Below, one piece after another: positions 52,553 through 61,252 of a DNA stretch of 64,000 nucleotides. Source of the DNA: Candidatus Salinicoccus stercoripullorum (GTDB taxonomy: Bacteria; Bacillota; Bacilli; Staphylococcales; Salinicoccaceae); contig DXHR01000018.1 of NCBI GenBank assembly GCA_019113295.1, positions 1-64,000 on the forward strand, in the 5' to 3' direction. A model generated the notes under the pieces. The model saw only the letters and a program-made list of their open reading frames with translations, made no database searches and had not been told where the DNA came from. A program made the position numbers and the translations under genes. How positions within the stretch are numbered: position 1 is the stretch's first letter; each line of letters starts with the position of its first letter.

Positions 52553-53320
52553 CTATGCCATGATATGGTAGCCGGAGTCGACGTGGACGACTTCGCCTGT
52601 GATGCCGCTTGCAAGATCGCTGAGCAGGAATGCGACGGTGTTTCCGACTTCGAGCTGGTCGACGTTCCTGCGGAGTGGTGCGCGTTCTTCGATTTCTTTC
52701 AGGATGGACTTGAACTCGCCCACAGCAGAGGAGCTGAGTGTACGGATCGGGCCGGCGGATACCGCATTGACGCGGAATCCGTCTTCACCGAGATCGTATG
52801 CGAGGTAGCGTACGCTTGCGTCAAGCGCCGCCTTCGCAACGCCCATCACGTTGTAGTTCGGCATTGCACGCTCGCCGCCGAGGTAGGTCATCGTGACGAG
52901 GCTGCCGCCTTCGTTCATGATCTTCTTCGCGTGCTTGGCAACGACTGTCAGTGAGTAAGTACTGATATCGAGCGCATTTTTGAACCCTTCGCGGGATGTT
53001 TCGCTGTAGCCGCCCTGCAGCTCATCCTTTCCGGCGAAAGCGATCGCGTGCAGCAGGCCGTCGATGCCGCCCGTCTTCTCACCGATTTCCCTGAATGCAG
53101 ATTCGATCTGCGCATCGTCCTGAACATCACATTCCACAACGATGTCGTGCTCGCCCTCGAGCTCGCCCAGAAGCTTCTCCAGCTCACGGCGGAAACGCTC
53201 GTTCAGGATCGTGAAGACGAGTTTCGCCCCCATTCTATCGAGCGCACGTGCAGCGCCCCACGCAATACTGCGCTTATTTGCAACACCCATGATGACATAG
53301 GTTCTACCTTCGAGATTCAT
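52553..53320 (-). CDS. fabI: Enoyl-ACP reductase (NADPH/NADH)
   Basis: A 255-residue atypical short-chain dehydrogenase: N-terminal YVIMGVANKRSIAWGAARAL (cofactor loop of FabI rather than TGxxxGxG), catalytic pair in YNVMGVAK (Tyr-x6-Lys) and AVSAGPIRTLSSSAVG. It performs the last reduction of each fatty-acid elongation cycle in FASII. It is monocistronic, with a perfect FapR operator 74-92 bp upstream of the start, so it should be repressed when malonyl-CoA is low. Confidence 0.96.
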   Translation of the reverse strand: MNLEGRTYVIMGVANKRSIAWGAARALDRMGAKLVFTILNERFRRELEKLLGELEGEHDIVVECDVQDDAQIESAFREIGEKTGGIDGLLHAIAFAGKDELQGGYSETSREGFKNALDISTYSLTVVAKHAKKIMNEGGSLVTMTYLGGERAMPNYNVMGVAKAALDASVRYLAYDLGEDGFRVNAVSAGPIRTLSSSAVGEFKSILKEIEERAPLRRNVDQLEVGNTVAFLLSDLASGITGEVVHVDSGYHIMA

Positions 53321-53393
53321 AAATGATTAACTCCCTTTTCGGATTTGGTACACGGAACCGCAGCCCCCCGCCCAAAACAATTTATAGTTTGTT

Positions 53394-53412
53394 ATTAGTA
53401 CCTACTACTAAT
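53394..53412. promoter_or_regulatory. FapR operator of fabI
   Basis: ATTAGTA-CCTAC-TACTAAT, a perfect 7-bp inverted repeat with 5-bp spacer, equals the FapR site pattern known from Bacillus and Staphylococcus lipid genes. FapR itself is not in the window. Confidence 0.9.
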
Positions 53413-53547
53413 CTACATTTTTTCACTCCCGATTGCAACTAAAACATGGGGCCAGGAGGATAAAAACCTCCAGCCCGGCTGTGCCCGTCCGCCGGTTCAG
53501 GAAACCGTCAGGTCAAAAAAAGCCGCCGCAGTGCGGCAGCTCCGTGA

Positions 53548-55407
53548 TCAGTACAGTTCCAGCTCTCTCTTCAGTTCCTCGACATAATCGGTCGCCCCGG
53601 TGACGAAGATCTTGTCATCGACTTCAAGCGGCGTATCCCCGTGCGGCACGATCGATTCCTGTCCGCGGAGTATGCGCAGGAAGATGATGTCACCCGCAAA
53701 CGGGAAGTTGCGGAGGATTACGCCGTCGTATCTGTAGTTGTTCATGTGTATTTCATAGATTGATGTCTCCTCGTCTGACAGGAGTTCGATCATGTTCGGC
53801 GATTCGATGAGGCCTTTAAGCAGCGTCTTCGAACTGAGCATTGTGGAGAAGAGTTCGTAGCCGAGCTTTTTGACTTCCTCCTCCTGGCGCGGATCGTCCA
53901 CGCGGTAGATGATCCGTTCGACGCCCGCCTCTTTGCCGAGGCCGGCGACCTGCCAGTTGAGCGAGGAGTCGTTGGCGCCGACGACCAGGATGTCGGTATC
54001 GAACGCCCCCAGCGCCGAGAGTGCCTCCTTCGAATATTCCGGTATTTCATGGAATGTCAGGCTGTCCCTGTTCGACCCCCGCGAATTCGAGAAGTTCCTG
54101 TGGAAGATGAGCTTCACATTGTAGAGGCCGCCGGCGATGCTGTTTGCCACCGGCACGGTCAGCTGGTTGTTCCCGATGATGGTCACGTCGATGACCTTGT
54201 CCACTTCTTCATGTACCGGATAGAGATGCTTGAAGAGCACCGGTGTGATGATGCAGGCGATGACCGCACTGAGGATGAACATGCCCCTTTCGATCTCCGA
54301 AATCATGCCGATCTGCTCGGCGATGACCGCGGCGGCGATGACGAGCGACAGCGTTGACGTCAGCAGGAAGCTCGCCGCCGACACGCGTCTGACATCGAAA
54401 TAGCGCAGCAGCACGGCAACCGGGACCACCTTGCTCAGGTAGTATGCCGCGAGCAGCACCGGGATCATGATGAACACACGGCTGTCCTGGAACATCGACG
54501 GCAGGTCGAGGTCCACACCGACCATGATGAAGAAGATCGGGATGAAGAAGCCGTAGCCGAATGAATCCAGTTTCGTGTGCATGTCCTTCTCGGGCTTGAG
54601 CAGGCTGACGATGCAGCCGGCGATGAAGGCGCCGAGGATGTTCTCGGCACCCACGCCTTCTGCGAGTGCCACAAGCATGATGATCAGTGCGAACACTCCG
54701 CGTATGCCGATCTGCATCGTACCATTGTTCAGCTGCTTGAGGAACTGCGCGTTGTGCATCACGCGTCCCAGGAAATAGAACAGTATGGCGAAGACGACCA
54801 GTATGCCCATGAGCCATATCGGCTGGCTGGAATCCGCATAGAGCTGCGAATAGAGTGCGAGCATGATCATCGTCACAAGGTCTGCGATGACCGCAACCAG
54901 CAGGATGACCTGCCCCATCTGTCTTGTGATCAGGTTCGTCTCCTTCAGTGTCGGCACAACGACGCCGAGCGAGATGGTCGAGATGATGATGACGAGCAGG
55001 AACACGTCATCGAATATGCCCGCCCAGCTCATCATTAGGGCAAACAGCAGGCTGAGCAGCAGTATACCCCCGAATATCGACAGCGTGAGTGCCAGTATGT
55101 TCGGCAGCGGACGCTTCAGTATCTTTGATTTTTTATGCTGTCCGGATTTCTGGATGAATGCTTCGAAGTCAATCTCCAGACCGCTCAGGAACATCAGGAA
55201 TATGAACCCGAGCGTCGACAGGATGTTGAGCCATGGATCGTTCGGATCCACGATATTTAAAAATGAATTACCGATGATGACACCGACGATGATCTCTGCA
55301 ACCACGACCGGCAGGAAACTGACTTTGAGCCGGTTGACCAGTATGGGTGTGAGCAGGGCTGCGAGCACCACGATGGCAAGCGATAATACGGATGGTCCAT
55401 GTTCCAT
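53548..55407 (-). CDS. CPA2-family cation:proton antiporter with RCK domains
   Basis: 619 residues. The first ~385 form about 12-13 membrane helices of the KefB/CPA2 type (LEIDFEAFIQKSG, GAENILGAFIAGCIVSLL, FFIPIFFIMVGVDLDLPSMF). The remainder is cytoplasmic with an RCK-N-like nucleotide-binding fold (VTIIGNNQLTVPVANSIAGG, DILVVGANDSSLNWQVAGL) and an RCK-C domain (IVPHGDTPLEVDDKIFVTGA). It exchanges K+ or Na+ for protons. It corresponds to YjbQ in the Bacillus yjb region and follows mgtE by 9 bp, so the two are probably co-transcribed. Confidence 0.9.
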   Translation of the reverse strand: MEHGPSVLSLAIVVLAALLTPILVNRLKVSFLPVVVAEIIVGVIIGNSFLNIVDPNDPWLNILSTLGFIFLMFLSGLEIDFEAFIQKSGQHKKSKILKRPLPNILALTLSIFGGILLLSLLFALMMSWAGIFDDVFLLVIIISTISLGVVVPTLKETNLITRQMGQVILLVAVIADLVTMIMLALYSQLYADSSQPIWLMGILVVFAILFYFLGRVMHNAQFLKQLNNGTMQIGIRGVFALIIMLVALAEGVGAENILGAFIAGCIVSLLKPEKDMHTKLDSFGYGFFIPIFFIMVGVDLDLPSMFQDSRVFIMIPVLLAAYYLSKVVPVAVLLRYFDVRRVSAASFLLTSTLSLVIAAAVIAEQIGMISEIERGMFILSAVIACIITPVLFKHLYPVHEEVDKVIDVTIIGNNQLTVPVANSIAGGLYNVKLIFHRNFSNSRGSNRDSLTFHEIPEYSKEALSALGAFDTDILVVGANDSSLNWQVAGLGKEAGVERIIYRVDDPRQEEEVKKLGYELFSTMLSSKTLLKGLIESPNMIELLSDEETSIYEIHMNNYRYDGVILRNFPFAGDIIFLRILRGQESIVPHGDTPLEVDDKIFVTGATDYVEELKRELELY

Positions 55408-55416
55408 AGTTTCTCC

Positions 55417-56802
55417 TTAGATCAGGTAAGACATAAACGCGTTGGCAAGCGAAAAGTAGATCAGCAGGCTGATGATGTCATTCGCCGTCGTGATGAACGG
55501 GCCGCTTGCCACCGCAGGGTCGATGCCCACACGTGCCATTGCAAGCGGCACCAGTGTGCCGAGCAGCGTCGCGAGGGTCATCGCGATCATGAGGCTTGCG
55601 CTCACGATCATGCCGAGCACCGGAGACTGGTACATCAGCACGATGATGGTGAACAGCACCGCCCCGCAGACGGCCCCGGTGATGACACCGGAGCCCATCT
55701 CGCGGAGGGCGAGCTTCACTTTGCTTGCTTCCTGTATTTCCCCTGTTGCGATACCCCGGACGGCAACGGCGAGGGACTGTGTGCCGGTGTTTCCGGCCAT
55801 ACCGCCGATGATGGGGATGAAAGCGCCGAGTATCGCCACCTGGGCCAGTGTATCTTCAAATGTAGTCAGCATCGTCGCCGTGATCATTCCCATGAATGTC
55901 AGGCCGACGAGCCACGGCAGCCGTTTTTTGGCTGTCGAGATGGAGGAATCCGTCGTCGGTTCGATCTCACTCATACCGGCGAGCCTGGAATAGTCCTCGC
56001 CCGCCTCTTCGTGGATGACATCCATGATGTCATCGGCTGTGATGATGCCGACCAGGTGATCCTGGTAATCGACGACCGGCACGGCAAGGAAGTCGTAGTC
56101 CCGCATGATCTGCGCAACATCCTCCTGGTCGTCCGACACACGTACGGATACGACGCGCTCCGTCATGATGTCCCCGATGTATTCATCATCATCGGCGATG
56201 ATGAGTTCACGGAGGGACATGATACCGGCGAGGCGCCGCTCCTCGTCCACCACGAACACGTAGTAGATCGTCTCAGAACCCGGCGCCTTCTCTTTCAGAT
56301 GACGCATGGCCTCGCGGACTGTCATGAGCGATGTCACGCTGACGAACTCGGTCGTCATGATACCGCCGGCGGTGTCCTCCTCATAGTTCAGGAGGGCGCG
56401 TATTTCACGCGCATCCTCCCTGTCCATCAGGGTGAGGAACGAAGTCAGCTTCTCCTTTGACACCTCATTCAGTATGTCCACTGCATTATCGTACTGCATC
56501 GAGCCGAGCATATGCGCCGCGTAGCGCGCGTCCATCTCATCGAAGATCTCTTCGAACTCCTCGGGCTCGAGCTCGAGGTTGTCGAAGAAATCGGAAACCT
56601 CGTCGGGATCCAGGAAATGATAGAGGCGCATGCGCTCATCATTCCCGATCTCCAGGTAGAATTCACTCTGTTCATAGCTGTGGAGTGCAAGGAACTCCCT
56701 TCTGAAGTCGTCTATATTATCATCTTTGAGCATGGAGCGCAATGCTCCGTGGCTCACCATTTCGTCTATGTTTTCGTTGAACTCTGCCAACTCTGCCACC
56801 AC
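55417..56802 (-). CDS. mgtE: Magnesium transporter MgtE
   Basis: 461 residues: N-terminal MgtE superhelical domain (YHFLDPDEVSDFFDNLELEP), two CBS domains (EDTAGGIMTTEFVSVTSLMT; EYIGDIMTERVVSVRVSDDQ), a plug helix and five membrane helices (LPWLVGLTFMGMITATMLTT, GGMAGNTGTQSLAVAVRGIA). Cytosolic Mg2+ binding to the N and CBS domains closes the channel. The start is uncertain: GTG 56802, the next GTG, or a TTG further in are all near AGGTGG. In S. aureus rluD lies between nadK and mgtE; it is missing here. Confidence 0.94.
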   Translation of the reverse strand: MVAELAEFNENIDEMVSHGALRSMLKDDNIDDFRREFLALHSYEQSEFYLEIGNDERMRLYHFLDPDEVSDFFDNLELEPEEFEEIFDEMDARYAAHMLGSMQYDNAVDILNEVSKEKLTSFLTLMDREDAREIRALLNYEEDTAGGIMTTEFVSVTSLMTVREAMRHLKEKAPGSETIYYVFVVDEERRLAGIMSLRELIIADDDEYIGDIMTERVVSVRVSDDQEDVAQIMRDYDFLAVPVVDYQDHLVGIITADDIMDVIHEEAGEDYSRLAGMSEIEPTTDSSISTAKKRLPWLVGLTFMGMITATMLTTFEDTLAQVAILGAFIPIIGGMAGNTGTQSLAVAVRGIATGEIQEASKVKLALREMGSGVITGAVCGAVLFTIIVLMYQSPVLGMIVSASLMIAMTLATLLGTLVPLAMARVGIDPAVASGPFITTANDIISLLIYFSLANAFMSYLI

Positions 56803-56861
56803 CTGTCATTCTTTCTTTATACTCATGCCCCTCCGGCGGGAATATATCCAAGTCCAACTAC

Positions 56862-56888
56862 AAAAAGCACTTTTGCAAGTGCTTTTTA
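56862..56888 (-). terminator. Terminator of nadK
   Basis: AAAAAGCACTT-TTGCA-AGTGCTTTTT, symmetric, overlapping the nadK stop codon. Confidence 0.85.
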
Positions 56889-57692
56889 TTCTGCGGAGAT
56901 GAATGAGTCATGGACCCTTCTCCAGAACGGGAATGGCCTGAATCTCGCAAAACGGATCTTTTCATCCGCCACCCGGAACTGGATGGATTTCACCCCTTTA
57001 TGTACGAGGTTGATATGATCGATCGTCAGATTGTATATTTCACTGTTCACAGGCAGCACCTGGCACGTATGGTGCTTCGGCAGCACAAGCGGTGAGCCGA
57101 CCGTCCGGAACACACGGTTGTTGATCGATGCAATCTCAGTGATCTGTATCGCTTCGAGCGACGGATGGATCAGCGCGCCGCCCAGAGCCTTGTTGTAGGC
57201 CGTTGAGCCCGACGGCGTCGAGATGCAGAGGCCGTCCCCGCGGAACCGCTCGAAATGCTGATTGCGGATATCGACATCCATCACGAGCGTCGTGCCGTTG
57301 TTCGTACGGAGCGTCGCCTCGTTCAGTGCGAGATAGCGTGTCTCGGTGCCCGCCGCCCCGTACCGCACGATCGTCTCGAGCAGCGGATATTCGATCACCT
57401 GGAATTCATCATTCTGGATCGAGATGATGAGCCGCTCCACCTCGTGCGGCAGCCAGTCCGCATAGAATCCGAGGTGCCCCGTATGGACGCCGACGAAAGC
57501 CGTGTGGTCCATCATATGCTGGTAGCTGTGGAACGCCTGCAGGAGCGTCCCGTCCCCGCCGACCGAAATGACGATCTCCGGCTTCTTCTCATCCGGCGTC
57601 ATCCCCATGTCGACCATATAGTTCATCATCTTGTCTTTCAGTGCATTCGATTTCGTGTCCCCCTTGGAGACGATGAAGAATTTCATCTGCAT
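56886..57692 (-). CDS. nadK: NAD kinase
   Basis: 268 residues: the GGDG motif [19 protein letters not shown], the NE motif [10 protein letters not shown], and the conserved [20 protein letters not shown]. It phosphorylates NAD+ to NADP+ with ATP. Either of two ATGs (57692 or 6 bp inside) may be used; GGAAGG precedes both. It is 44 bp downstream of relQ in the same run. Confidence 0.95.
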   Translation of the reverse strand: MQMKFFIVSKGDTKSNALKDKMMNYMVDMGMTPDEKKPEIVISVGGDGTLLQAFHSYQHMMDHTAFVGVHTGHLGFYADWLPHEVERLIISIQNDEFQVIEYPLLETIVRYGAAGTETRYLALNEATLRTNNGTTLVMDVDIRNQHFERFRGDGLCISTPSGSTAYNKALGGALIHPSLEAIQITEIASINNRVFRTVGSPLVLPKHHTCQVLPVNSEIYNLTIDHINLVHKGVKSIQFRVADEKIRFARFRPFPFWRRVHDSFISAE

Positions 57693-57736
57693 CCGCCCTT
57701 CCTTCCTGAGAATAAAGACCGTGTGGCCATATGCGT

Positions 57737-58366
57737 CTATATATTGCGTTTTTTAGTGTAGTATTTCTGTGCATCCTGGATCTCCTCGCGGATTTCGGAC
57801 ATTTCCTGATCGAGGAGGTACGCCGCCTCCGCCGCATTCTGGAGGCGCTTTTTGATTTCGGGCGGATATTCACCGCTGTACTTGTAGTTCAGCGTGTGTT
57901 CTATCGTCGCCCAGAAGTTCATCGCCAGCGTGCGGATCTGTATTTCGGCCAGGATGTCCACGGTCCCGCCGATGGTCTCGACCGGATATTCGACGATGAG
58001 ATGATAGGAGCGGTAACCGCTCTCCTTCGTGTTTTCGATGTAGTCGCGCTCTTCGACCACCGTCATGTCCGTCCGGCTGCGGATAAGCTCCGTGATGACT
58101 TTTATGTCATCGACGAACTGGCACATGATGCGGATACCCGCGATATCATACATCCCGGCGCGCAGCTGGTCGTACGGAATATTGCGGGTGCTCGCCTTCT
58201 CTATGATGCTCTGCACCGGCTTGACGCGTGCGGTCACAAATTCGACCGGAGAGGACTGGCGCTTCAACTGATAGTCTTTGCGCATCCCCTTCAGCTTAAC
58301 TTTGAGTTCTTCGACAGCCTGTTTGTACGGCCTCAGAAACTTCTCCCATTCTTCCATCAAAAACAC
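57737..58366 (-). CDS. relQ: Small alarmone synthetase RelQ
   Basis: A 209-residue GTP pyrophosphokinase domain without hydrolase or TGS parts: [37 protein letters not shown] and [20 protein letters not shown] include the catalytic Glu/Arg positions of small alarmone synthetases; [16 protein letters not shown] follows. Length and order with nadK identify YjbM/RelQ rather than RelP. It makes (p)ppGpp under cell-wall stress. Confidence 0.94.
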   Translation of the reverse strand: MFLMEEWEKFLRPYKQAVEELKVKLKGMRKDYQLKRQSSPVEFVTARVKPVQSIIEKASTRNIPYDQLRAGMYDIAGIRIMCQFVDDIKVITELIRSRTDMTVVEERDYIENTKESGYRSYHLIVEYPVETIGGTVDILAEIQIRTLAMNFWATIEHTLNYKYSGEYPPEIKKRLQNAAEAAYLLDQEMSEIREEIQDAQKYYTKKRNI

Positions 58367-58382
58367 CCCAGTCAGTTATATA

Positions 58383-58736
58383 CTATAATCTGAATTGATC
58401 TCTGACGGCACTCTCGAATTCCCTGCCGTAGTTATTGTTGTCAACGATGTTATCGAGCAGGAAGTCCATCTCTTCCCAGAAACCGGCGAGTGTGATTTCG
58501 CCGTTCAGCAGGATCTCCCCATTCCTGTAGTCATCCAGCATGGACCATGTCTCCTTTACGAAGTGCACCCTCTGGAATGCATCACCGTCGTCCAGCAGAT
58601 AGATGAAGCTCATGTTGTCGGAGTCCACGATCATGCGCGAGGCAGCCGTCATCCCTGTGAGATCCGCGTCAGCATGGCATTTCAATATTTCTTCTTCAAA
58701 TTTGATTTCGTCTACGTATATATCCAAGTCATTCAC
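58383..58736 (-). CDS. UPF0738 family protein
   Basis: 117 residues that match staphylococcal UPF0738 (YjbL-like) proteins: IYVDEIKFEEEILKCHADAD, MIVDSDNMSFIYLLDDGDAF, HFVKETWSMLDDY and LDNIVDNNNYGREFESAV. The function is unknown; it is always beside relQ. The gene lies 16 bp upstream of relQ and is divergent from the CYTH gene. Confidence 0.88.
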   Translation of the reverse strand: MNDLDIYVDEIKFEEEILKCHADADLTGMTAASRMIVDSDNMSFIYLLDDGDAFQRVHFVKETWSMLDDYRNGEILLNGEITLAGFWEEMDFLLDNIVDNNNYGREFESAVRDQFRL

Positions 58737-58848
58737 TCCTTGCGCACTTTATTCTACCACAGTACAGCATTTTTGATAACGCTGAAACCTGTTTGCTTTA
58801 CAGTCCATTTCAATTTATAGATAATGTAGTCAAGGAGTGGATTCCATA

Positions 58849-59451
58849 ATGAAAGAATTGGAAATAGAATTCAAAAACATGCTGAGCGGCCAGGAATACG
58901 GACGTCTCGAAGAGAAATATTTCAGCAGCCAGAAGCCGGTTGTGCAGACGAATTTCTATATAGATACACCGGACCTCGATATGAGGAAGAACAGGATACT
59001 GCTCCGCATCCGCGACGCCGAGGGCATCCAGATGATGACATTGAAGGAACCGACTGAAAAAGGTGTGATGGAATATCATGGCGAGGTTTCAGGCGAGCTG
59101 AATTTCGACCGGGATATCCGGCCTGCTGAGCTGCCCGAGCTCATCCGGGGGGAGCTCGCCCGCTATGACATCGATATATCCCGTCTTAAGATCTATGGTG
59201 CACTGTCCACCGAGCGGCGGCAGGTCCCCTACAGGGAGGGACTTCTCGTGCTCGACCGCAATACGTTTTTGGACGAGGAGGATTTCGAGCTGGAATACGA
59301 GGTCGACAACCATGACAAAGGGGAGACCCGCTTCCTGCAGCTCCTTGAGGAGGCCGGCATAGAACGCCGCGGGGAAGTCACGAAAAGCGAACGGTTCTAC
59401 AACAAGCTCGCAAGCATCAGGACGGGTGATCACTATGCCTATACCATTTAA
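58849..59451 (+). CDS. CYTH domain protein (YjbK-like)
   Basis: A 200-residue CYTH phosphatase-fold protein: the signature E-x-E-x-K appears as ELEIEFKNML, then QTNFYIDTPDLDMRKNRILL, RIRDAEGIQMMTLKEP, LVLDRNTFLDEEDFELEYEV. It binds triphosphorylated ligands in the tunnel fold. ATG 58849 follows AAGGAG; a GTG 12 bp upstream is possible. The stop overlaps the haemoglobin start by 17 bp. Confidence 0.92.
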   Translation: MKELEIEFKNMLSGQEYGRLEEKYFSSQKPVVQTNFYIDTPDLDMRKNRILLRIRDAEGIQMMTLKEPTEKGVMEYHGEVSGELNFDRDIRPAELPELIRGELARYDIDISRLKIYGALSTERRQVPYREGLLVLDRNTFLDEEDFELEYEVDNHDKGETRFLQLLEEAGIERRGEVTKSERFYNKLASIRTGDHYAYTI

Positions 59452-59803
59452 GGAGATAGGCGAGGAGAAGCTCTACCGGATGATCGACATTTTCTACTCC
59501 TATGTTGCCGAGGATGACAGGATGAACTTCCTTTTTCCGGATGACCTGAGTGAGACCGCCTATAAACAGAAGCTGTTCCAGACACAGTTCCTCGGCGGTC
59601 CGAACCTGTACAACCAGGAATACGGCCATCCGATGATGAAGATGAGGCACATGCCGTTCCGCATTACACCGCATGCGAAAGAGGCGTGGCTTGAAAATAT
59701 GGGAAAAGCGATGGAGGACGTCGGGCTTGAAGAGGAGATGCGAGAATATCTGATGGCCCGCTACACCATGACCGCAAACCATATGGTGAATTCAACAGAT
59801 TAA
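59435..59803 (+). CDS. Truncated haemoglobin, group II
   Basis: A 122-residue 2-on-2 globin (YjbI-like): LYRMIDIFYSYVAEDDRMNF, FLGGPNLYNQEYGHPMMKMR and HMPFRITPHAKEAWLENMGK, where the His of PFRITPHAKEAW aligns with the proximal haem ligand and the YHP-type region with distal residues. Proposed roles are O2 or NO handling. It is coupled to the CYTH gene upstream and spxH downstream (13 bp). Confidence 0.92.
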   Translation: MPIPFKEIGEEKLYRMIDIFYSYVAEDDRMNFLFPDDLSETAYKQKLFQTQFLGGPNLYNQEYGHPMMKMRHMPFRITPHAKEAWLENMGKAMEDVGLEEEMREYLMARYTMTANHMVNSTD

Positions 59804-59816
59804 GCAGGGTGAGGAC

Positions 59817-60608
59817 ATGAATAATTCCCGCGAACAGTCACTTGTACTGGAGCCGACAACCCGCCATGTTGAGATTTTCTACTTTTTCGATCCATTTTCA
59901 GAAAGCTGCCAGGAGATGGAACCCATCATCAACAAGCTTCTGATCGAATACCGTGGACACATTTCCATCACCAAGATCCTTGCACCGTCACTGACCGTCC
60001 TGACCAAGTGCCAGGCACAGTCCACATCGGACATCGACAACATCGCGCTCGCCTACAAGGCAGCGGAAATCCAGGGCCGCAACAAGGCGCGCGCCTTCAT
60101 ACGCTATGTACTGAACCGCATCGCGCCGACGCGCAGCATCTGCACTGCCGAGCACTTGGAGGCGAGCGCGCGTCTCGCCGGTCTTGATATCTCCTCATTT
60201 TTCAGCGACGCGCGCTCCGAAGCCGTAAGGACAATGCTCCGCCGCGATCTTTCCGTCTACCGGGAGATGGACGTCGAAACGCTGCCCGCCATGGTCTTTT
60301 TCTCCGGCGATGTGCACGCTGAAGGTGTGAAGGTGGAAGGTGTCTACCCTTACCATATATACACATATATCATCAATGAGCTTGTCGATGCGGAGATAGA
60401 GAAACATCAGCTGCCGAGCATCCTTGACTATATCGAATCATTCGAAGTCGTCAGCTTCCACGAACTGAAAACAGTATTCGAATGGCGCAGCGGCCTGTTG
60501 CTGAACGAATTGAAAAAGCTGCGGCTGCAGCGCCTGATCGAAGAAGTAGAAACCGACGAAGGCGTTTATTACCAGATATTCGGAGGAACGTCGAGTCTCG
60601 GGAAATAG
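59817..60608 (+). CDS. spxH: ClpXP adaptor protein SpxH (YjbH)
   Basis: 263 residues of DsbA-like fold: EIFYFFDPFSESCQEMEPII at the position of the thioredoxin motif (a single Cys, no CxxC), ISITKILAPSLTVLTKC, and the DsbA-like VETLPAMVFFSG with the cis-Pro. SpxH brings the redox regulator Spx to ClpXP for degradation. The order with the haemoglobin and CYTH genes is conserved in staphylococci and Bacillus. It ends at a terminator. Confidence 0.94.
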   Translation: MNNSREQSLVLEPTTRHVEIFYFFDPFSESCQEMEPIINKLLIEYRGHISITKILAPSLTVLTKCQAQSTSDIDNIALAYKAAEIQGRNKARAFIRYVLNRIAPTRSICTAEHLEASARLAGLDISSFFSDARSEAVRTMLRRDLSVYREMDVETLPAMVFFSGDVHAEGVKVEGVYPYHIYTYIINELVDAEIEKHQLPSILDYIESFEVVSFHELKTVFEWRSGLLLNELKKLRLQRLIEEVETDEGVYYQIFGGTSSLGK

Positions 60609-60623
60609 AATTGAACATTGAAA

Positions 60624-60652
60624 ACCGGCCTGAGGGCCGGTTTTTTATTTGG
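60624..60652 (+). terminator. Terminator after spxH
   Basis: AAAACCGGCC-TGA-GGGCCGGTTTTTT. Confidence 0.9.
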
Positions 60653-60673
60653 GACGGCTGATGGAAAGATACG

Positions 60674-60962
60674 GCGGCCGGCTGAGCGGGTTGACGGCTG
60701 CCGTTTGCGTTACCGGGGCCGGCTGAGCGGGTTGACGGCCACCGTTTGTGTTACCGGGGCCGGCTGAGCGGGTTGACGGCCGCCGTTTGTGATACCGGGG
60801 CCGGCTGAACGGGTTGACGGCCGCCGTTTGTGATACCGGGGCCGGCTGAACGGCTTGACGGCCGCCGTTTGCGTTACCGGGGCCGGCTGAACGGCTTGAC
60901 GGCCGCCGTTTGTGATACCGGGGCCGGCTGAACGGCTTGCCGGCCGCCGTTTGCGTTACCGG
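60674..60962. repeat. 41-bp hairpin array downstream of spxH
   Basis: CCGGCTGARCGG recurs at 60678, 60719 and every 41 bp, about seven units. GGCCGGC pairs with GCCGGCC in the last unit; other units keep shorter pairing (GCCGGC with GACGGC-type). There is no NERD gene nearby. It lies between the spxH terminator and an intrinsic terminator on the opposite strand. Confidence 0.95.
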
Positions 60963-60967
60963 CCATA

Positions 60968-60993
60968 AAAAAGGCAGACCCGACCGGGCCTGC
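60968..60993 (-). terminator. Minus-strand terminator downstream of RsaE
   Basis: AGGCAGACCCG-ACC-GGGCCTGCCT with the T-run on the minus strand. It would catch transcripts passing the RsaE terminator. A separate perfect hairpin, GATTGCGC-CAT-GCGCAATC, lies at about 61017-61035. Confidence 0.65.
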
Positions 60994-61062
60994 CTCATAT
61001 CGTCATTTTGGATTTTGATTGCGCCATGCGCAATCGTTATACTGAAAGATCTAATCAAAAAT

Positions 61063-61166
61063 AAAAAAGCAGCACACCTTCTGTAGTGTGCTGCTCAAAC
61101 AAAGGGGATGGGAGAAATTTCTCACTGTTTTAACAAAGGGGTATGTTTCAGTGATAAAAATTTCAT
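61063..61166 (-). ncRNA. rsaE: RsaE/RoxS small regulatory RNA
   Basis: The minus strand holds a promoter, TTGCAT (61201-61196), a 17-bp spacer and TATAGT (61178-61173), a start near 61166, and a ~104-nt transcript. It contains two C-rich sites, ATACCCCTTTGTT and CATCCCCTTTGTTT, and ends in the terminator AGCAGCACAC/GTGTGCTGCT with a T-run. Sequence, C-rich seed motifs and position between spxH and pepF are those of RsaE (RoxS in Bacillus), which pairs with ribosome sites of central-metabolism and redox mRNAs. Confidence 0.88.
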
Positions 61167-61214
61167 GTCTAAACTATATCACGGTCAACAAGGTTATGCA
61201 ATAGTTTGAGCCGC

Positions 61215-61252
61215 TTTTCACAATAATGACACAATGAAAACGTATTCACAAT
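61215..61252 (-). promoter_or_regulatory. Candidate SrrA/ResD or Rex control sites of RsaE
   Basis: Upstream of the RsaE -35 the minus strand carries TTGTGAATAC, ATTGTGTCAT and ATTGTGAAAA within 38 bp. TTGTGAA-type boxes are bound by ResD/SrrA and, when palindromic, by Rex. RsaE/RoxS is known to be controlled by these redox regulators; site assignment here is by pattern. Confidence 0.5.

Noticed and set aside
52158..52614. ORFs with repeated peptides across the array near fabI
   Set aside because: Same reason: arrays open all frames because they are GC-rich and lack stops; they also overlap the fabI terminator and coding end.
55399..56460. 353-codon plus-strand ORF
   Set aside because: Antisense shadow of mgtE, very His/Asp/Arg-rich.
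60645..61058. 137-codon ORF with repeated peptide units
   Set aside because: It only reads through the 41-bp array and part of the RsaE terminator region; 41 is not a multiple of 3, and composition and lack of a ribosome site argue against coding.
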